Source of the DNA: an uncultured Clostridia bacterium
Lineage (GTDB): Bacteria > Bacillota > Clostridia > Lutisporales > Lutisporaceae
NCBI GenBank assembly: GCA_937930535.1
Contig: CALGKJ010000160.1
Coordinates: 1-37,016, forward strand
DNA: 37,016 nt
Reading direction: 5' to 3'
Shown: positions 16,953-25,605 of the stretch, one piece after another
How positions within the stretch are numbered: the stretch's first letter is position 1
How the letters are laid out: each line of letters opens with the position of its first letter
Program-made: the position numbers and the translations under genes
Notes under the pieces: model-generated
What the model saw: the letters and a program-made list of their open reading frames with translations, nothing else
Told to the model about the DNA's origin: nothing
The model's database searches: none

Positions 16953-17465
16953 ATGAAAACTTTTTTATTAATACAGGGTTTAATATTGATAGGTGCGGCT
17001 TCTATAAGTGATATAAAAACATACAAAATTAAGAATTCTATCATTTTGACATTTCTAACGCTAGGTATACTATCCAATACCCTGGCATCTGGTATACAAG
17101 GACTTTTATCCTCTCTCAAGGGTATAAGCATACCCTTTGCCTGCTTGTTTTTATTATTTGCTTTAAGAATGTTGGGAGCTGGAGATATTAAGCTGCTATC
17201 TGCTTTGGGTGCAATATTCGGGTATCCGCTGATTATTAGTATAATGCTTTACTCTTTTATTTCAGGTGGAATTATAGCAATTGTGTTAATTATTACCAGG
17301 AAAAATGCATTGCAGAGAATAGTATATATACTTGACTATATAAAGCAGTGCATAATGCTTAGCAGTATACTTCCATATACTAATTTTAATGATAAAAGTG
17401 ACAAAGCAAAGTTTCATTTTTCTATAGCAATACTTTTGGGAACTCTTATTACACTGATATTATAA
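16953..17465 (+). CDS. A24-family prepilin peptidase of the Tad type (TadV/CpaA-like)
   Basis: A 170-residue polytopic membrane aspartic protease that cleaves Flp prepilin leader peptides. The two catalytic aspartates are in ASISDIKTYKIKNS (first motif, Asp followed by the K-I-x-N pattern) and GAGDIKLLSALGA (the GxGDxK motif). It lacks the N-methyltransferase domain of GspO/PilD, as usual for TadV. Start ATG 16953 follows GGAGGCTTT; an upstream TTG is less likely. It precedes the rest of the pilus genes by 137 bases that contain a separate promoter. A second, different A24 peptidase is encoded at 26557. Confidence 0.9.
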   Translation: MKTFLLIQGLILIGAASISDIKTYKIKNSIILTFLTLGILSNTLASGIQGLLSSLKGISIPFACLFLLFALRMLGAGDIKLLSALGAIFGYPLIISIMLYSFISGGIIAIVLIITRKNALQRIVYILDYIKQCIMLSSILPYTNFNDKSDKAKFHFSIAILLGTLITLIL

Positions 17466-17537
17466 AAATCAATAGTTATATGCATTAACTACTTGTTAAT
17501 ATATATAACTATTCATAATGCGTATAGAAAATATTCA

Positions 17538-17566
17538 TTGCATGAAATTGTAAAAACAAGTATAAT
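17538..17566 (+). promoter_or_regulatory. Promoter of the main pilus operon
   Basis: TTGCAT (17538-17543), a 17-base spacer and TATAAT (17561-17566), 37 bases before the cpaE-like start. Confidence 0.65.
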
Positions 17567-17602
17567 TAACAATATAAAAATAAGCGGAATGGTGATGATG
17601 AG

Positions 17603-18700
17603 ATGCCAAAGATAGAGCTGGCAGTATTAGATCAAGATAGCGCATACCTAAAAGCATTTGTGGATTTTCTGAGTGCAGATTATAATTATAAATTTAATAT
17701 TTGCCATTTTACTAAGGTTGACTATTTGATAAAGTACTTGACTGCAAATAATTGCAGAGTAGATATATCGGTTATAGACTTTGCTAGCTACACTGATGAA
17801 ATACTCAATTATGATGTTGGCGAGATAGTGATTTTAACACAGGGCTATCACCAATTGGAAGATAAAACAGTTAAGCTGGTAAACAAATATCAGCAAGGAG
17901 ATAAGCTCATAAGTGAGATTTTAAATTGCTGCTCAGAAGCAAGCTGCATTAATGATTTTAATAATAATAACAAAAAGAAAACCAACGTTGTTGCAGTTTA
18001 TTCTCCAATAGGGGGCTCGGGTAAGACCTGTATAGCTATTGGAGCAGCTATAAGATGTATAAACAGGGGCTTTAAGGTGTTTTATTTAAACCTGGAGTCA
18101 GCCTCATCTGTTGATCTGTTTTTTGACTGCAATAAAGTTCATAGTATTTCAGAGGTACTATACTTCTTGAAAGAAAAAGGAAAAAACATTAATAATAAAA
18201 TTGAAGCACTAAAAAGTGTAGATGCAATTACTGGTATACACTTTTTAAGCTCTCCCGACAGGTGTTTTGATTATGATGAAATAGAGCCGGAAGAGTATAA
18301 ACATCTTATTGCCAGCATTGTCGAAATTGGGATATATGATTTTGTTTTTGTGGACATGCCATCAGACATAAACAAGAGAGTTATACCACTGCTTGATATA
18401 TGCGACAACATAATATTGCCAGCCTTGGAGGATGGGCTTTCAAACAATAAATTGGAAAAATTTTACAATGAGCTTAAGGCAGTGGACGGTGAGCTTTATG
18501 AGAGAGTAAAGGGTAAAATCACAAAGGTAGTAAATAGAGCCAGCCAATATCATAGCTGTATGGGAGATCACAATAATGCTGTTGACATAAAGCTACCGGA
18601 GATAGATACATTAATAAGCTATAAGCACAATAGGGCTAGTCTTAACCTAAATAATGAGTTTGGAGCTGCCTTGGATAAAATTATTAGTTTAACTATTTAG
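17603..18700 (+). CDS. TadZ/CpaE-like P-loop ATPase (MinD/ParA superfamily)
   Basis: A 365-residue cytoplasmic protein. Residues 1-~115 look like a degenerate receiver domain (IELAVLDQDSAYLKAFVDFL; Asp in VIDFA). Residues ~128-365 are a MinD-like ATPase with deviant Walker A SPIGGSGKTCIAIGAA (~132-147), a switch region VFVDMPSD and NIILPALED. TadZ/CpaE positions the Tad secretion machine at its assembly site. It is the first gene of the operon with cpaF 20 bases downstream. The receiver-like part lacks a full acidic pocket, as is common in CpaE, so phosphorylation is not expected. Confidence 0.85.
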   Translation: MPKIELAVLDQDSAYLKAFVDFLSADYNYKFNICHFTKVDYLIKYLTANNCRVDISVIDFASYTDEILNYDVGEIVILTQGYHQLEDKTVKLVNKYQQGDKLISEILNCCSEASCINDFNNNNKKKTNVVAVYSPIGGSGKTCIAIGAAIRCINRGFKVFYLNLESASSVDLFFDCNKVHSISEVLYFLKEKGKNINNKIEALKSVDAITGIHFLSSPDRCFDYDEIEPEEYKHLIASIVEIGIYDFVFVDMPSDINKRVIPLLDICDNIILPALEDGLSNNKLEKFYNELKAVDGELYERVKGKITKVVNRASQYHSCMGDHNNAVDIKLPEIDTLISYKHNRASLNLNNEFGAALDKIISLTI

Positions 18701-18719
18701 CTCATAGAGGAGAATTTCA

Positions 18720-19958
18720 ATGGATGTACATACCATGAGTAAGCTTATGGACGAAATGAAAAAAACAGTAATAGACAATATGAATATAAAGAGGGATATA
18801 AGCGACGATGAGGTAGAGGATTTAATAACAACCTCAGTTTTTACGAATAGGGAGCTTGCATCTTTAGGCATAATTGAAAAGCAGCAAATAATAAAAAAGC
18901 TTTTTAATTCCATACGAAAGCTTGATGTATTGCAGCCTTTAATTGAGGATAAAAGCATAACTGAAATTATGGTTAATGGGTATGACAAGATATTCGTTGA
19001 AAGATTTGGAAGGGTGGAAAAGCTGAATACAGCTTTTGAAAGCCAGAAAAAGCTGGAGGATGTTATTCAGGCTATTGTATCAAAGGTAAACAGGACTGTA
19101 AACGAATCCTCACCCATTGTTGATGCAAGACTTGAGGATGGGTCAAGGGTAAGTGCGGTGCTTCCGCCTGTGGCATTAAATGGGCCTATATTAACCATAA
19201 GACGTTTTCCAGATAAGCCTATACTTATGGAGGATTTAATTAAATATGGCTCAATAAATGCAGAAGCATCAACAATGCTTCAAAGTATGGTAAAAGCAAA
19301 ATTCAATATATTTATATGCGGAGGTACAGGATCGGGAAAGACAACATTTCTTAATGCACTATCCAATTTTATTCCTGATAAGGAAAGAATAATAACCATA
19401 GAGGATTCTGCTGAGCTTCAAATACAAGGCATCCAAAATATAGTAAGGCTGGAAACAAGAAATACCAATACAGAAGGCAAAGGCGAGATAACTATTAAAG
19501 ACCTTATAAAATGCTCTCTAAGAATGAGACCCGAGAGAATAGTTGTAGGGGAAGTAAGAGGTGCTGAGGCATTGGACATGCTTCAGGCAATGAATACAGG
19601 TCATGACGGCTCTCTGTCAACTGGTCATGCCAATTCACCCAAGGATATGCTTAACAGATTGGAGACAATGGTATTAAGCGGAGGCGTGATGCCCCTAGAA
19701 TCTATTCGCCAGCAGATTGCTTCAGCTATAGACATAATAGTTCAATTATCCAGAATAAGAGATGCTTCCAGAAAAGTGTTAGAAATAACCGAGGTTGCGG
19801 GATATGATAGGGGAAGCATAATACTAAATCCCTTATATATATTTAGGGAAACAGGTGAAAGTGAAGATGGCAAGGTCGTGGGAAGCTTAGAAAGAACTGA
19901 AAATGCAATACAAAACTCGGATAAGTTTAAAATGGCAGGCATTAGATTGGAGTTGTAA
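18720..19958 (+). CDS. TadA/CpaF secretion ATPase
   Basis: A 412-residue hexameric type II/IV secretion ATPase that powers Flp pilus assembly. Visible motifs are the N-terminal TEIMVNGYDKIFVERFGR, DARLEDGSRVSAVLPP, RRFPDKPI, Walker A CGGTGSGKTTFLNAL (~200-214), the Asp box TIEDSAELQI, the Walker B region MRPERIVVGEVRGAEALDML and the His box GHDGSLSTGHANSP. Length and motif order are normal for CpaF. Ribosome site GAGGAGAATTTCA. It is followed by tadB with one base between stop and start, implying coupled translation. Confidence 0.95.
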   Translation: MDVHTMSKLMDEMKKTVIDNMNIKRDISDDEVEDLITTSVFTNRELASLGIIEKQQIIKKLFNSIRKLDVLQPLIEDKSITEIMVNGYDKIFVERFGRVEKLNTAFESQKKLEDVIQAIVSKVNRTVNESSPIVDARLEDGSRVSAVLPPVALNGPILTIRRFPDKPILMEDLIKYGSINAEASTMLQSMVKAKFNIFICGGTGSGKTTFLNALSNFIPDKERIITIEDSAELQIQGIQNIVRLETRNTNTEGKGEITIKDLIKCSLRMRPERIVVGEVRGAEALDMLQAMNTGHDGSLSTGHANSPKDMLNRLETMVLSGGVMPLESIRQQIASAIDIIVQLSRIRDASRKVLEITEVAGYDRGSIILNPLYIFRETGESEDGKVVGSLERTENAIQNSDKFKMAGIRLEL

Positions 19959-19959
19959 A

Positions 19960-20862
19960 ATGAAATACTCTATTTTAATTTACGCTGTTGTAATAATAAT
20001 TGCAGTCTCTACAGCCATAGCTTTTTTGCTTTGGAAGGAAAAGATGAAAAATCACAACAGCAAGATTGAGCATAAAGATATTTTGTCGGATAAAGGAGAA
20101 GGCGTTTCGGTTAGTTTAGCTGTTGACTACGATGTCTATATAATGAGCAGAAAAGAGAGAGTAGTGAATATATGCTGTGCAGCTATCGTAATTTTTGTTG
20201 CAGCATATGTTTTTTACAGAAGCTATATTATCTCTGCTTTTGTTATGCCATTGGCTCTTTTATATCCCAATATAAGGGTAAAGGAAATAATAAAAAAAAG
20301 AAAGTATAATCTTAATCTTCAATTTAGAGATCTTTTATATTCCTTATCTGCATCCTTGATGGCTGGAAAATCTGTAGAAAGTGCATTTAAAGCCGCTTTT
20401 AATGATCTAAGCATTCAATACACAGAGTCAGATACTGATATTATAAGAGAATTAAGCTCAATAAATCATAAGCTGGAGCTGAATTGTACAATTGAAGAAG
20501 CTATTACTGACTTTTCAAAAAGAGCTAAGATAGAGGATATTGAAAACTTTGTCAACGTGTTTAAGGTATGTAAAAGGACAGGCGGAGATTTGGTACAGGT
20601 TATTAAAAGTACTACTGATATAATAAACGAAAAAATCCATATCAGGCATGAGATAGAAAATCTGGTAGCACAGCGTAGACTGGAACAGAAGGTGTTAAGC
20701 TGTTTGCCCTTTGCATTGGTAGCTCTTATCAGCCTCACTGCTGCTGATTTTATGGCACCTGTTTTTTCAACACTGCAAGGCAGACTTGCAATGACAATAG
20801 CTATAGTGCTGTTTACTGCGGCGTATTTCCTATCCAAAAAGCTGATGAATATTGAGGTGTAG
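19960..20862 (+). CDS. TadB-like pilus platform protein
   Basis: A 300-residue inner-membrane protein of the type II secretion F (GspF/TadB) family. It has an N-terminal helix (SILIYAVVIIIAVSTAIAFL), two helices near 75-110, a cytoplasmic T2SF helical bundle (LRDLLYS-like region LNLQFRDLLYSLSASLMAGK, then EDIENFVNVFKVCKRTGGDL) and two C-terminal helices. ATG 19960 begins one base after the cpaF stop, with GGAG eight bases upstream; a longer in-frame start lies inside cpaF and is rejected. It forms the membrane platform together with TadC, the next gene. Confidence 0.9.
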   Translation: MKYSILIYAVVIIIAVSTAIAFLLWKEKMKNHNSKIEHKDILSDKGEGVSVSLAVDYDVYIMSRKERVVNICCAAIVIFVAAYVFYRSYIISAFVMPLALLYPNIRVKEIIKKRKYNLNLQFRDLLYSLSASLMAGKSVESAFKAAFNDLSIQYTESDTDIIRELSSINHKLELNCTIEEAITDFSKRAKIEDIENFVNVFKVCKRTGGDLVQVIKSTTDIINEKIHIRHEIENLVAQRRLEQKVLSCLPFALVALISLTAADFMAPVFSTLQGRLAMTIAIVLFTAAYFLSKKLMNIEV

Positions 20863-20865
20863 ACT

Positions 20866-22395
20866 TTGATTGCTCTAATAGTATTTATAATATTAATTAT
20901 TACTGTAGCCTTTATTTATTTTAATAAGCATAAAGCCTATAGTGATGAAATAGAAGAAATTGATAAAAAAACATTCCCATTAAAAACGATGCTTATTATT
21001 GGCTTGGCGATTATAGATATGACAGCTTATAAGTTCAAAGCTAAGTACAATGAGAAGCAGCGAATTAAGCTGGCAGAGTTATATGGTGATGCCAAGGTAA
21101 ATCAGTATATGAGAATATATATGGCAAACAACATATGCTTATCATTGCTCATTGCTGTTATTATTTTGTTTTTTGGCAGTATGCTCTGGGTACAAGAGAA
21201 TTTGCAGAGCAATAATACGCAAGCAAATAATTTAAAAGGAAATACTCTTCAAAGACCTGCTTTTGGTAACGGTGATAAAACAGTTGTAGTAAACGCAGAG
21301 ATTAGTAAAGGCAATATAGTTGAAAGCTTTCAATATAGCATACTATTAAAGGAACTTCCCCCAGCAAATGATGCTCAAGCTGTAAAAAGAGTTTATGAAA
21401 TGCTTGATGAAAAGCTGATAAAAGGAAAAAACAATGATATTAACAGTATAACAGATTCTTTAGTACTTAAAAATACATATGATTTATTTAAGAGATGGGA
21501 TATAAAAATTTACTGGATAAGCAGCGACAACTCTGTATTAAAGGAGGATGGAAGTATACAGCCTCCTCCAAAGGGACAAGCCTCCAAGCCCATAACCCTT
21601 ACTGCTGTTATCAGCAGAAATAAAGCAAAGCTAAGCAAAACCTTTGATGTTATAGTAAAATCTCAGGAGCAATCCGAGGAAGAAAAACAAATATTTAGTG
21701 CGAAAAATCAAATCGACAGCATTGTTAAGAAAACAGCAGATGCAGATGAAAATGAAAAGGTAGTAAACCTGCCCGGTGAATTAGAGGACTATGAGGGATT
21801 GAGTATTAACTGGACAGACGCAGACCAAGCTTCAAAGAGCACAGAGGATACATCAGGAGTGAGCTATTTGGTACTTGCTTTATTTGTGGGAGCTGCTGTA
21901 GTTTTTATACAGCAGCAGGAAATTACAAATCGTGTAGCAGTAAGACACAAACAGATTCGGTATGAATTTCCTGTATTTTTGACTAAGCTGCTGCTGCTTA
22001 TTAATGCAGGTATGACTATGCATAATGCTTGGGAAAAAATTGCTGTAGAGAATAATAAAGACACCCCATTATACAGGGAAATAGACACAACTATTACTGA
22101 AATTAAGGGCGGAATGCCTGAATACCAGGCATATGAGCGTTTTGCTCAAAGGTGCAGGATGCCCGAGGTATCAAAATTTGTATCTATAATTATTCAAAAC
22201 CTTAGAAAAGGAAATTCGGAGCTGGTTCAGCTTCTAAAGCTTCAATCCCGAGAATGCTGGGAAATCAGAAAAAACTCAGCTAAAAAGGCGGGTGAGGAGG
22301 CTTCGACAAAGCTTTTGCTTCCCATGGTACTAATGCTGCTAGGAATTTTAATAATCGTTTCAACACCAGCACTACTAGCTATTAATAGCTTTTAA
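20866..22395 (+). CDS. TadC-like pilus platform protein with an inserted Ig-like extracytoplasmic region
   Basis: A 509-residue protein, about 200 longer than usual TadC. Helices lie at 1-20, 88-107, 333-350 and 484-504; the T2SF bundle occupies 365-480 (FLTKLLLLINAGMTMHNAWE). Between helices 2 and 3 is a ~220-residue loop, expected outside the membrane. It contains an Ig-like unit resembling the atrophied bacterial Ig (aBig) repeat at ~166-265: IKIYWISSDNSVLKEDGSI, then ITLTAVISRNKAKLSKTF. Residues 138-162 match only the C-terminal half of that unit (VVVNAEISKGNIVESFQYSI) and 270-322 only the N-terminal half (VVNLPGELEDYEGLSINW). Start TTG 20866 follows GAGGTG with good spacing and lies three bases after tadB. 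The family assignment is firm; the Ig reading is by pattern. Confidence 0.85.
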   Translation: MIALIVFIILIITVAFIYFNKHKAYSDEIEEIDKKTFPLKTMLIIGLAIIDMTAYKFKAKYNEKQRIKLAELYGDAKVNQYMRIYMANNICLSLLIAVIILFFGSMLWVQENLQSNNTQANNLKGNTLQRPAFGNGDKTVVVNAEISKGNIVESFQYSILLKELPPANDAQAVKRVYEMLDEKLIKGKNNDINSITDSLVLKNTYDLFKRWDIKIYWISSDNSVLKEDGSIQPPPKGQASKPITLTAVISRNKAKLSKTFDVIVKSQEQSEEEKQIFSAKNQIDSIVKKTADADENEKVVNLPGELEDYEGLSINWTDADQASKSTEDTSGVSYLVLALFVGAAVVFIQQQEITNRVAVRHKQIRYEFPVFLTKLLLLINAGMTMHNAWEKIAVENNKDTPLYREIDTTITEIKGGMPEYQAYERFAQRCRMPEVSKFVSIIIQNLRKGNSELVQLLKLQSRECWEIRKNSAKKAGEEASTKLLLPMVLMLLGILIIVSTPALLAINSF

Positions 22396-22417
22396 TACAA
22401 AGGAAGGAGGTGAAGGC

Positions 22418-22624
22418 ATGAAGGAACTGATAAAGAAATTTATAAAAGAGGAAGATGGCTTGGGTACAGTAGAAATAGTTGTAATTATAGCTATACTTAT
22501 TGGCATTGCATTATTATTTAAGAGTCATATATTTGCGTTTGTGAGAAACCTGCTAGATCAAATTTTCGGGGAAAAGCAGATTGAGAATATTACCAACAAT
22601 CCCAACATTTTTATTGCTCAGTAG
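22418..22624 (+). CDS. Flp-type (type IVb) prepilin
   Basis: A 68-residue major pilin candidate. A short charged leader (MKELIKKFIKEEDG) is followed by the cleavage site G|LGTVEIVVIIAILIGIALLF, with Glu at mature +5 and an unbroken hydrophobic helix, then a ~30-residue polar tail. The ribosome site AAGGAGGTGAAGGC is the strongest in the operon, as expected for the subunit made in greatest amount. The leader would be cut by one of the two A24 peptidases in this locus. The B2 palindrome starts 16 bases after the stop and may stabilise the pilin mRNA or reduce read-through (inference). Confidence 0.92.
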   Translation: MKELIKKFIKEEDGLGTVEIVVIIAILIGIALLFKSHIFAFVRNLLDQIFGEKQIENITNNPNIFIAQ

Positions 22625-22639
22625 TACATAGCAGCATAT

Positions 22640-22690
22640 TATAGATAACCAACTCTAAAACTCAAAATACTTTGAAGTTGTTTCTCTATA
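22640..22690. repeat. Palindromic element family B, short copy (B2)
   Basis: A 51-bp element bounded by TATAGA and TCTATA. Its complement begins TATAGAGAAACAACTTCAAA and continues directly with GTATTTTGAGTTTTAGAG. It equals B1 with the middle ~50 bases removed. It lies between the pilin gene and the TadE-like gene. Confidence 0.75.
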
Positions 22691-22739
22691 GCATGTGGGG
22701 ACACCTATGATATGCTGCTGTTTAGATGGGAGACATTGC

Positions 22740-23423
22740 ATGAAAAGTTACTTTAGGGGAGTAGTAAAAGGAAGCTATACAGTAGAGGCAGCTATTATAT
22801 TTTCATTTATTTTTATGGTATTGATAACTCTTATATTTGCAAGCCTGTTAATCTGCGAAAAAGTAATACTTAATAAGGCGGCGGCTATCTCCGCATCTCG
22901 GTCAGCAGCTATTCTGAGTAATACCAAGCTGTTGGGTACAGCCGATGACTATTCATTATATAATCGGTTAAATAGCAGTACAAAAACAATTGAGTATTGC
23001 CTTGATATCAGCACTGAGCTTGCATCAAGTCTGGATAAGGCATCAAAAATGAAAAGCTCGGCTAATTTAAGTGATAAGAAGCAGGGGGTAATCCAATATG
23101 AGGTTAGTAAACAGCTTGCTGGCTGTATTATAAAACCTAAGAGAACCTTCATAAAAATTAAACACTATGAGGGCTTTTTTAATGAGAACATAACTATAAG
23201 CATAAGGCAGGAAATATCAATTCCCCTTGGCTTTGTTAAAAGGTGGTTTGACGGCAAGGATACCGTAACTCTTGAGGCACAGTATGAAGCCTCGGCAGTT
23301 GAAGCCTCTGAATATATACGAAACATGGATATTGTTTTTGAATATTCCAAAAGGATAAAAGAAGGAATCAACCCAAGCGAAATATTAAATTCGATAAAGG
23401 GTAATCTAGGGAAGCAACCATAA
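22740..23423 (+). CDS. TadE-like pseudopilin or pilus accessory protein
   Basis: A 227-residue protein with a short basic N-terminus and a TadE-type helix (GSYTVEAAIIFSFIFMVLIT, Glu at the pseudopilin position), then an extracytoplasmic region. TadE-family proteins are minor pilins processed by prepilin peptidase. ATG 22740 follows GGGAGACATTGC; an earlier in-frame ATG (22695) would add a Cys-rich stretch out of keeping with the family. The last residues (LGKQP) and the stop codon lie inside repeat C1 (CTAGGGAAGCAACCATAA), so the natural C-terminus may have been altered. Confidence 0.8.
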   Translation: MKSYFRGVVKGSYTVEAAIIFSFIFMVLITLIFASLLICEKVILNKAAAISASRSAAILSNTKLLGTADDYSLYNRLNSSTKTIEYCLDISTELASSLDKASKMKSSANLSDKKQGVIQYEVSKQLAGCIIKPKRTFIKIKHYEGFFNENITISIRQEISIPLGFVKRWFDGKDTVTLEAQYEASAVEASEYIRNMDIVFEYSKRIKEGINPSEILNSIKGNLGKQP

Positions 23424-23464
23424 AGCCCAACTTATTCATAAGCTAGCTATTGCTTCCCTTCTAG
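23406..23464. repeat. Element family C, copy C1 (hairpin form)
   Basis: CTAGGGAAGCAA and TTGCTTCCCTTCTAG form an inverted repeat around AACTTATTCATAAGCTAGC. It includes the stop codon of the TadE-like gene. The consensus AGGGAAGCAACCATAAA recurs at 23508 and 31596. Confidence 0.7.
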
Positions 23465-23507
23465 GTTTTCAGTTTGAAATAATCAAGTTTTAAGCTAAAA
23501 ACCCTAT

Positions 23508-23540
23508 CTAGGGAAGCAACCATAAAACCCTATAAGTATA
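23508..23540. repeat. Element family C, copy C2 (short form)
   Basis: CTAGGGAAGCAACCATAAAA then CCCTATAAGTATA. Compared with C3 (31596) it lacks ~20 bases between CATAAA and TATAAA, a pair of short direct repeats. It sits just upstream of the coiled-coil gene at 23561. Confidence 0.7.
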
Positions 23541-23560
23541 TTGATAAAAGGACTAATAAC

Positions 23561-25597
23561 ATGAAACGAGTATATGAAGGTTCCATTACAATTTTCCTTG
23601 CAATTATTTTTATGGCATTTGTATTTTTTACAGGTACTATAGTTGATGTTGTAAGAATAGCACTGGCGGAGCAGAGATTTGAAAATGCTCTTGAGGCATC
23701 AGCCAGATCAATTTTGGCAAACTACAACAAAGATTTGGTAGGAGAGTTCGGTATCATGGGACTTGATACCGAAGCTGACAAAGAAAATCTTAAAAATGAT
23801 CTCGACAGATATCTGAGAGTCAATCTTATGGAGACGCATAAGGGCATTAAGCTTGTGAATTGCACAGTTGATACAGGTACTCTCAATATAAAAGGTATAG
23901 GAAGTCTTGCTAATCAGGATATACTAAAACATCAGATTCTAGAGTATATGAAGTATAAAGCTCCTATTTTAATTACAGAGAATATTATTACCAAGCTAAA
24001 AGAAGCTAAATTGGATAAAGCCGTAGATTTTGCAGAAAATGCAAAAGAGGTCAGAGTAAAAGAGAAGCAAATAAGGGAAAAAGTAAACAGCTTAAATAGT
24101 AAAATAAACAACGTAAGTAAAAAAATAATGGAGAAGGCAACTGAAGAGCTGGAGGAAATATATAAGGAGCTTGCAGATATAAAATCCTTATCAGATACTT
24201 TGCATGAGGATAAGGAAGGTGTTTTGGAAGGATATATAAATACAGAAAATAAATTAAAGGCTACTGCTGAACAGAATAATTTTAAAGCGGAAGCCTCCTT
24301 GGAGCTTAAAGACCTTGTTTCAGAAGCAAGGCAGCTAAGCGAAAAGACTGAAAAGATTATGAAAAGAATTGAAGCTGACATAAATGCAGTTAAAAGCATA
24401 AGAAATACAATAAAGCAACTAGAAACCGAGAAAAACAGTATTGAAGCAAAAATAATACAATTGAATAAGGAATTGCTGGGGGTAAAAGACTTAGCAGCCC
24501 CAAATATAGTAGATTTAAGACAACAGCTTGAAAAATATCATTCTGAAAAGGAACAAATAGAAGCTGAAATAAGCAAGCATCAAACTCAGATAGATAATCT
24601 GATGAGCTCACTAAGAAATGAGATTATTACACAGGGGTTTGGCGTTTTAAAGCTTGAAGAAGACAGCCAGACAGCTCCTGAGCATGGCAAGGATCAGGAA
24701 GCAGGCTTAAAGGAGAGAATAGAATTAATAAAACAAAAGCTGCTATTGAAAACAATCAGCAAGGATAGCTTAATTTCACTTGAAGAATTTAATAACACTG
24801 TACGTGAGGATAAGGCTGAGCTAAGTGACATGTATAAAACTACTGGGGTATTAAAGAAACTTGAAGAGCATGAGGGTGAGAAAAACAATGATAATATAAT
24901 TGCTTTTCTAAAGCAGCTAGTAGCAGCTATTAACCTTGAAGCAGAAGAAGCAAGAAACAAGCTTTACATGATAGAATACATAATGGATAAATTTACCTTC
25001 CTCACATCCAACACCGTAAGGAATCACTATTTTACCAAAGGTGAGGTAGAGTATATTTTAAGCGGAAAAGATATTCCCTATGATGCTGTGGGCAATACAG
25101 AGCTAAGTGTTATTATAAGCACTATATCAAAGCTGTGGTTTATGAGATTTGCAATTGACTTTATTGATATTTTCGTTCACAGTCATATACCCCACCCATT
25201 AACCAGATTAATCTGGGCTCTGGTGGAAGGCTCTATAGATGCAAGTGTTGATATGCTGCGCTTATTAAACGGAGACTCTGTAAATATCAGTCCAAGCATA
25301 AGCAATATAAAGCTGAGATATTCCGATCATTTGCGTATACTTCTGTTAATGCAGTCAGAAAAAGAAACGCTAAGAAAAGTACAGCAGCTAATGCAGGTTA
25401 ACATTAAAAGTATAATTTCAAATGATGAAGCAGCTATAGCCTTCAAGCTTGCAAGTTGTAATACAACAATAAATGTAGAGGCAGAAGCTGGAGTAAACCT
25501 ATGGTTTTTACCTATGCTGAATATTGACAAGCTTGGTTATAAGCAAATTAGGAATGGTCATTATATAATGAAAAAAAGTATATACATTGGATATTAG
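23561..25597 (+). CDS. Large coiled-coil TadG/TadE-like membrane protein (DUF5702-like)
   Basis: A 678-residue protein. The N-terminus has a pseudopilin-like helix (GSITIFLAIIFMAFVFFTGT) and a pattern seen in Firmicute TadG-like/DUF5702 proteins (VDVVRIALAEQRFENALEAS). Residues ~155-360 are strongly coiled-coil, rich in K/E heptads (e.g. IKQLETEKNSIEAKIIQLNK). The C-terminal part (~470-678) is mixed and ends NIDKLGYKQIRNGHYIMKKS plus a short tail. Ribosome site AAAGGACTAATAAC. It likely spans the envelope beside the pilus; this is inference from position and form. The DUF assignment is from memory of its N-terminal pattern. The next gene begins eight bases after its stop. Confidence 0.75.
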   Translation: MKRVYEGSITIFLAIIFMAFVFFTGTIVDVVRIALAEQRFENALEASARSILANYNKDLVGEFGIMGLDTEADKENLKNDLDRYLRVNLMETHKGIKLVNCTVDTGTLNIKGIGSLANQDILKHQILEYMKYKAPILITENIITKLKEAKLDKAVDFAENAKEVRVKEKQIREKVNSLNSKINNVSKKIMEKATEELEEIYKELADIKSLSDTLHEDKEGVLEGYINTENKLKATAEQNNFKAEASLELKDLVSEARQLSEKTEKIMKRIEADINAVKSIRNTIKQLETEKNSIEAKIIQLNKELLGVKDLAAPNIVDLRQQLEKYHSEKEQIEAEISKHQTQIDNLMSSLRNEIITQGFGVLKLEEDSQTAPEHGKDQEAGLKERIELIKQKLLLKTISKDSLISLEEFNNTVREDKAELSDMYKTTGVLKKLEEHEGEKNNDNIIAFLKQLVAAINLEAEEARNKLYMIEYIMDKFTFLTSNTVRNHYFTKGEVEYILSGKDIPYDAVGNTELSVIISTISKLWFMRFAIDFIDIFVHSHIPHPLTRLIWALVEGSIDASVDMLRLLNGDSVNISPSISNIKLRYSDHLRILLLMQSEKETLRKVQQLMQVNIKSIISNDEAAIAFKLASCNTTINVEAEAGVNLWFLPMLNIDKLGYKQIRNGHYIMKKSIYIGY

Positions 25598-25605
25598 GTG
25601 ATTAA

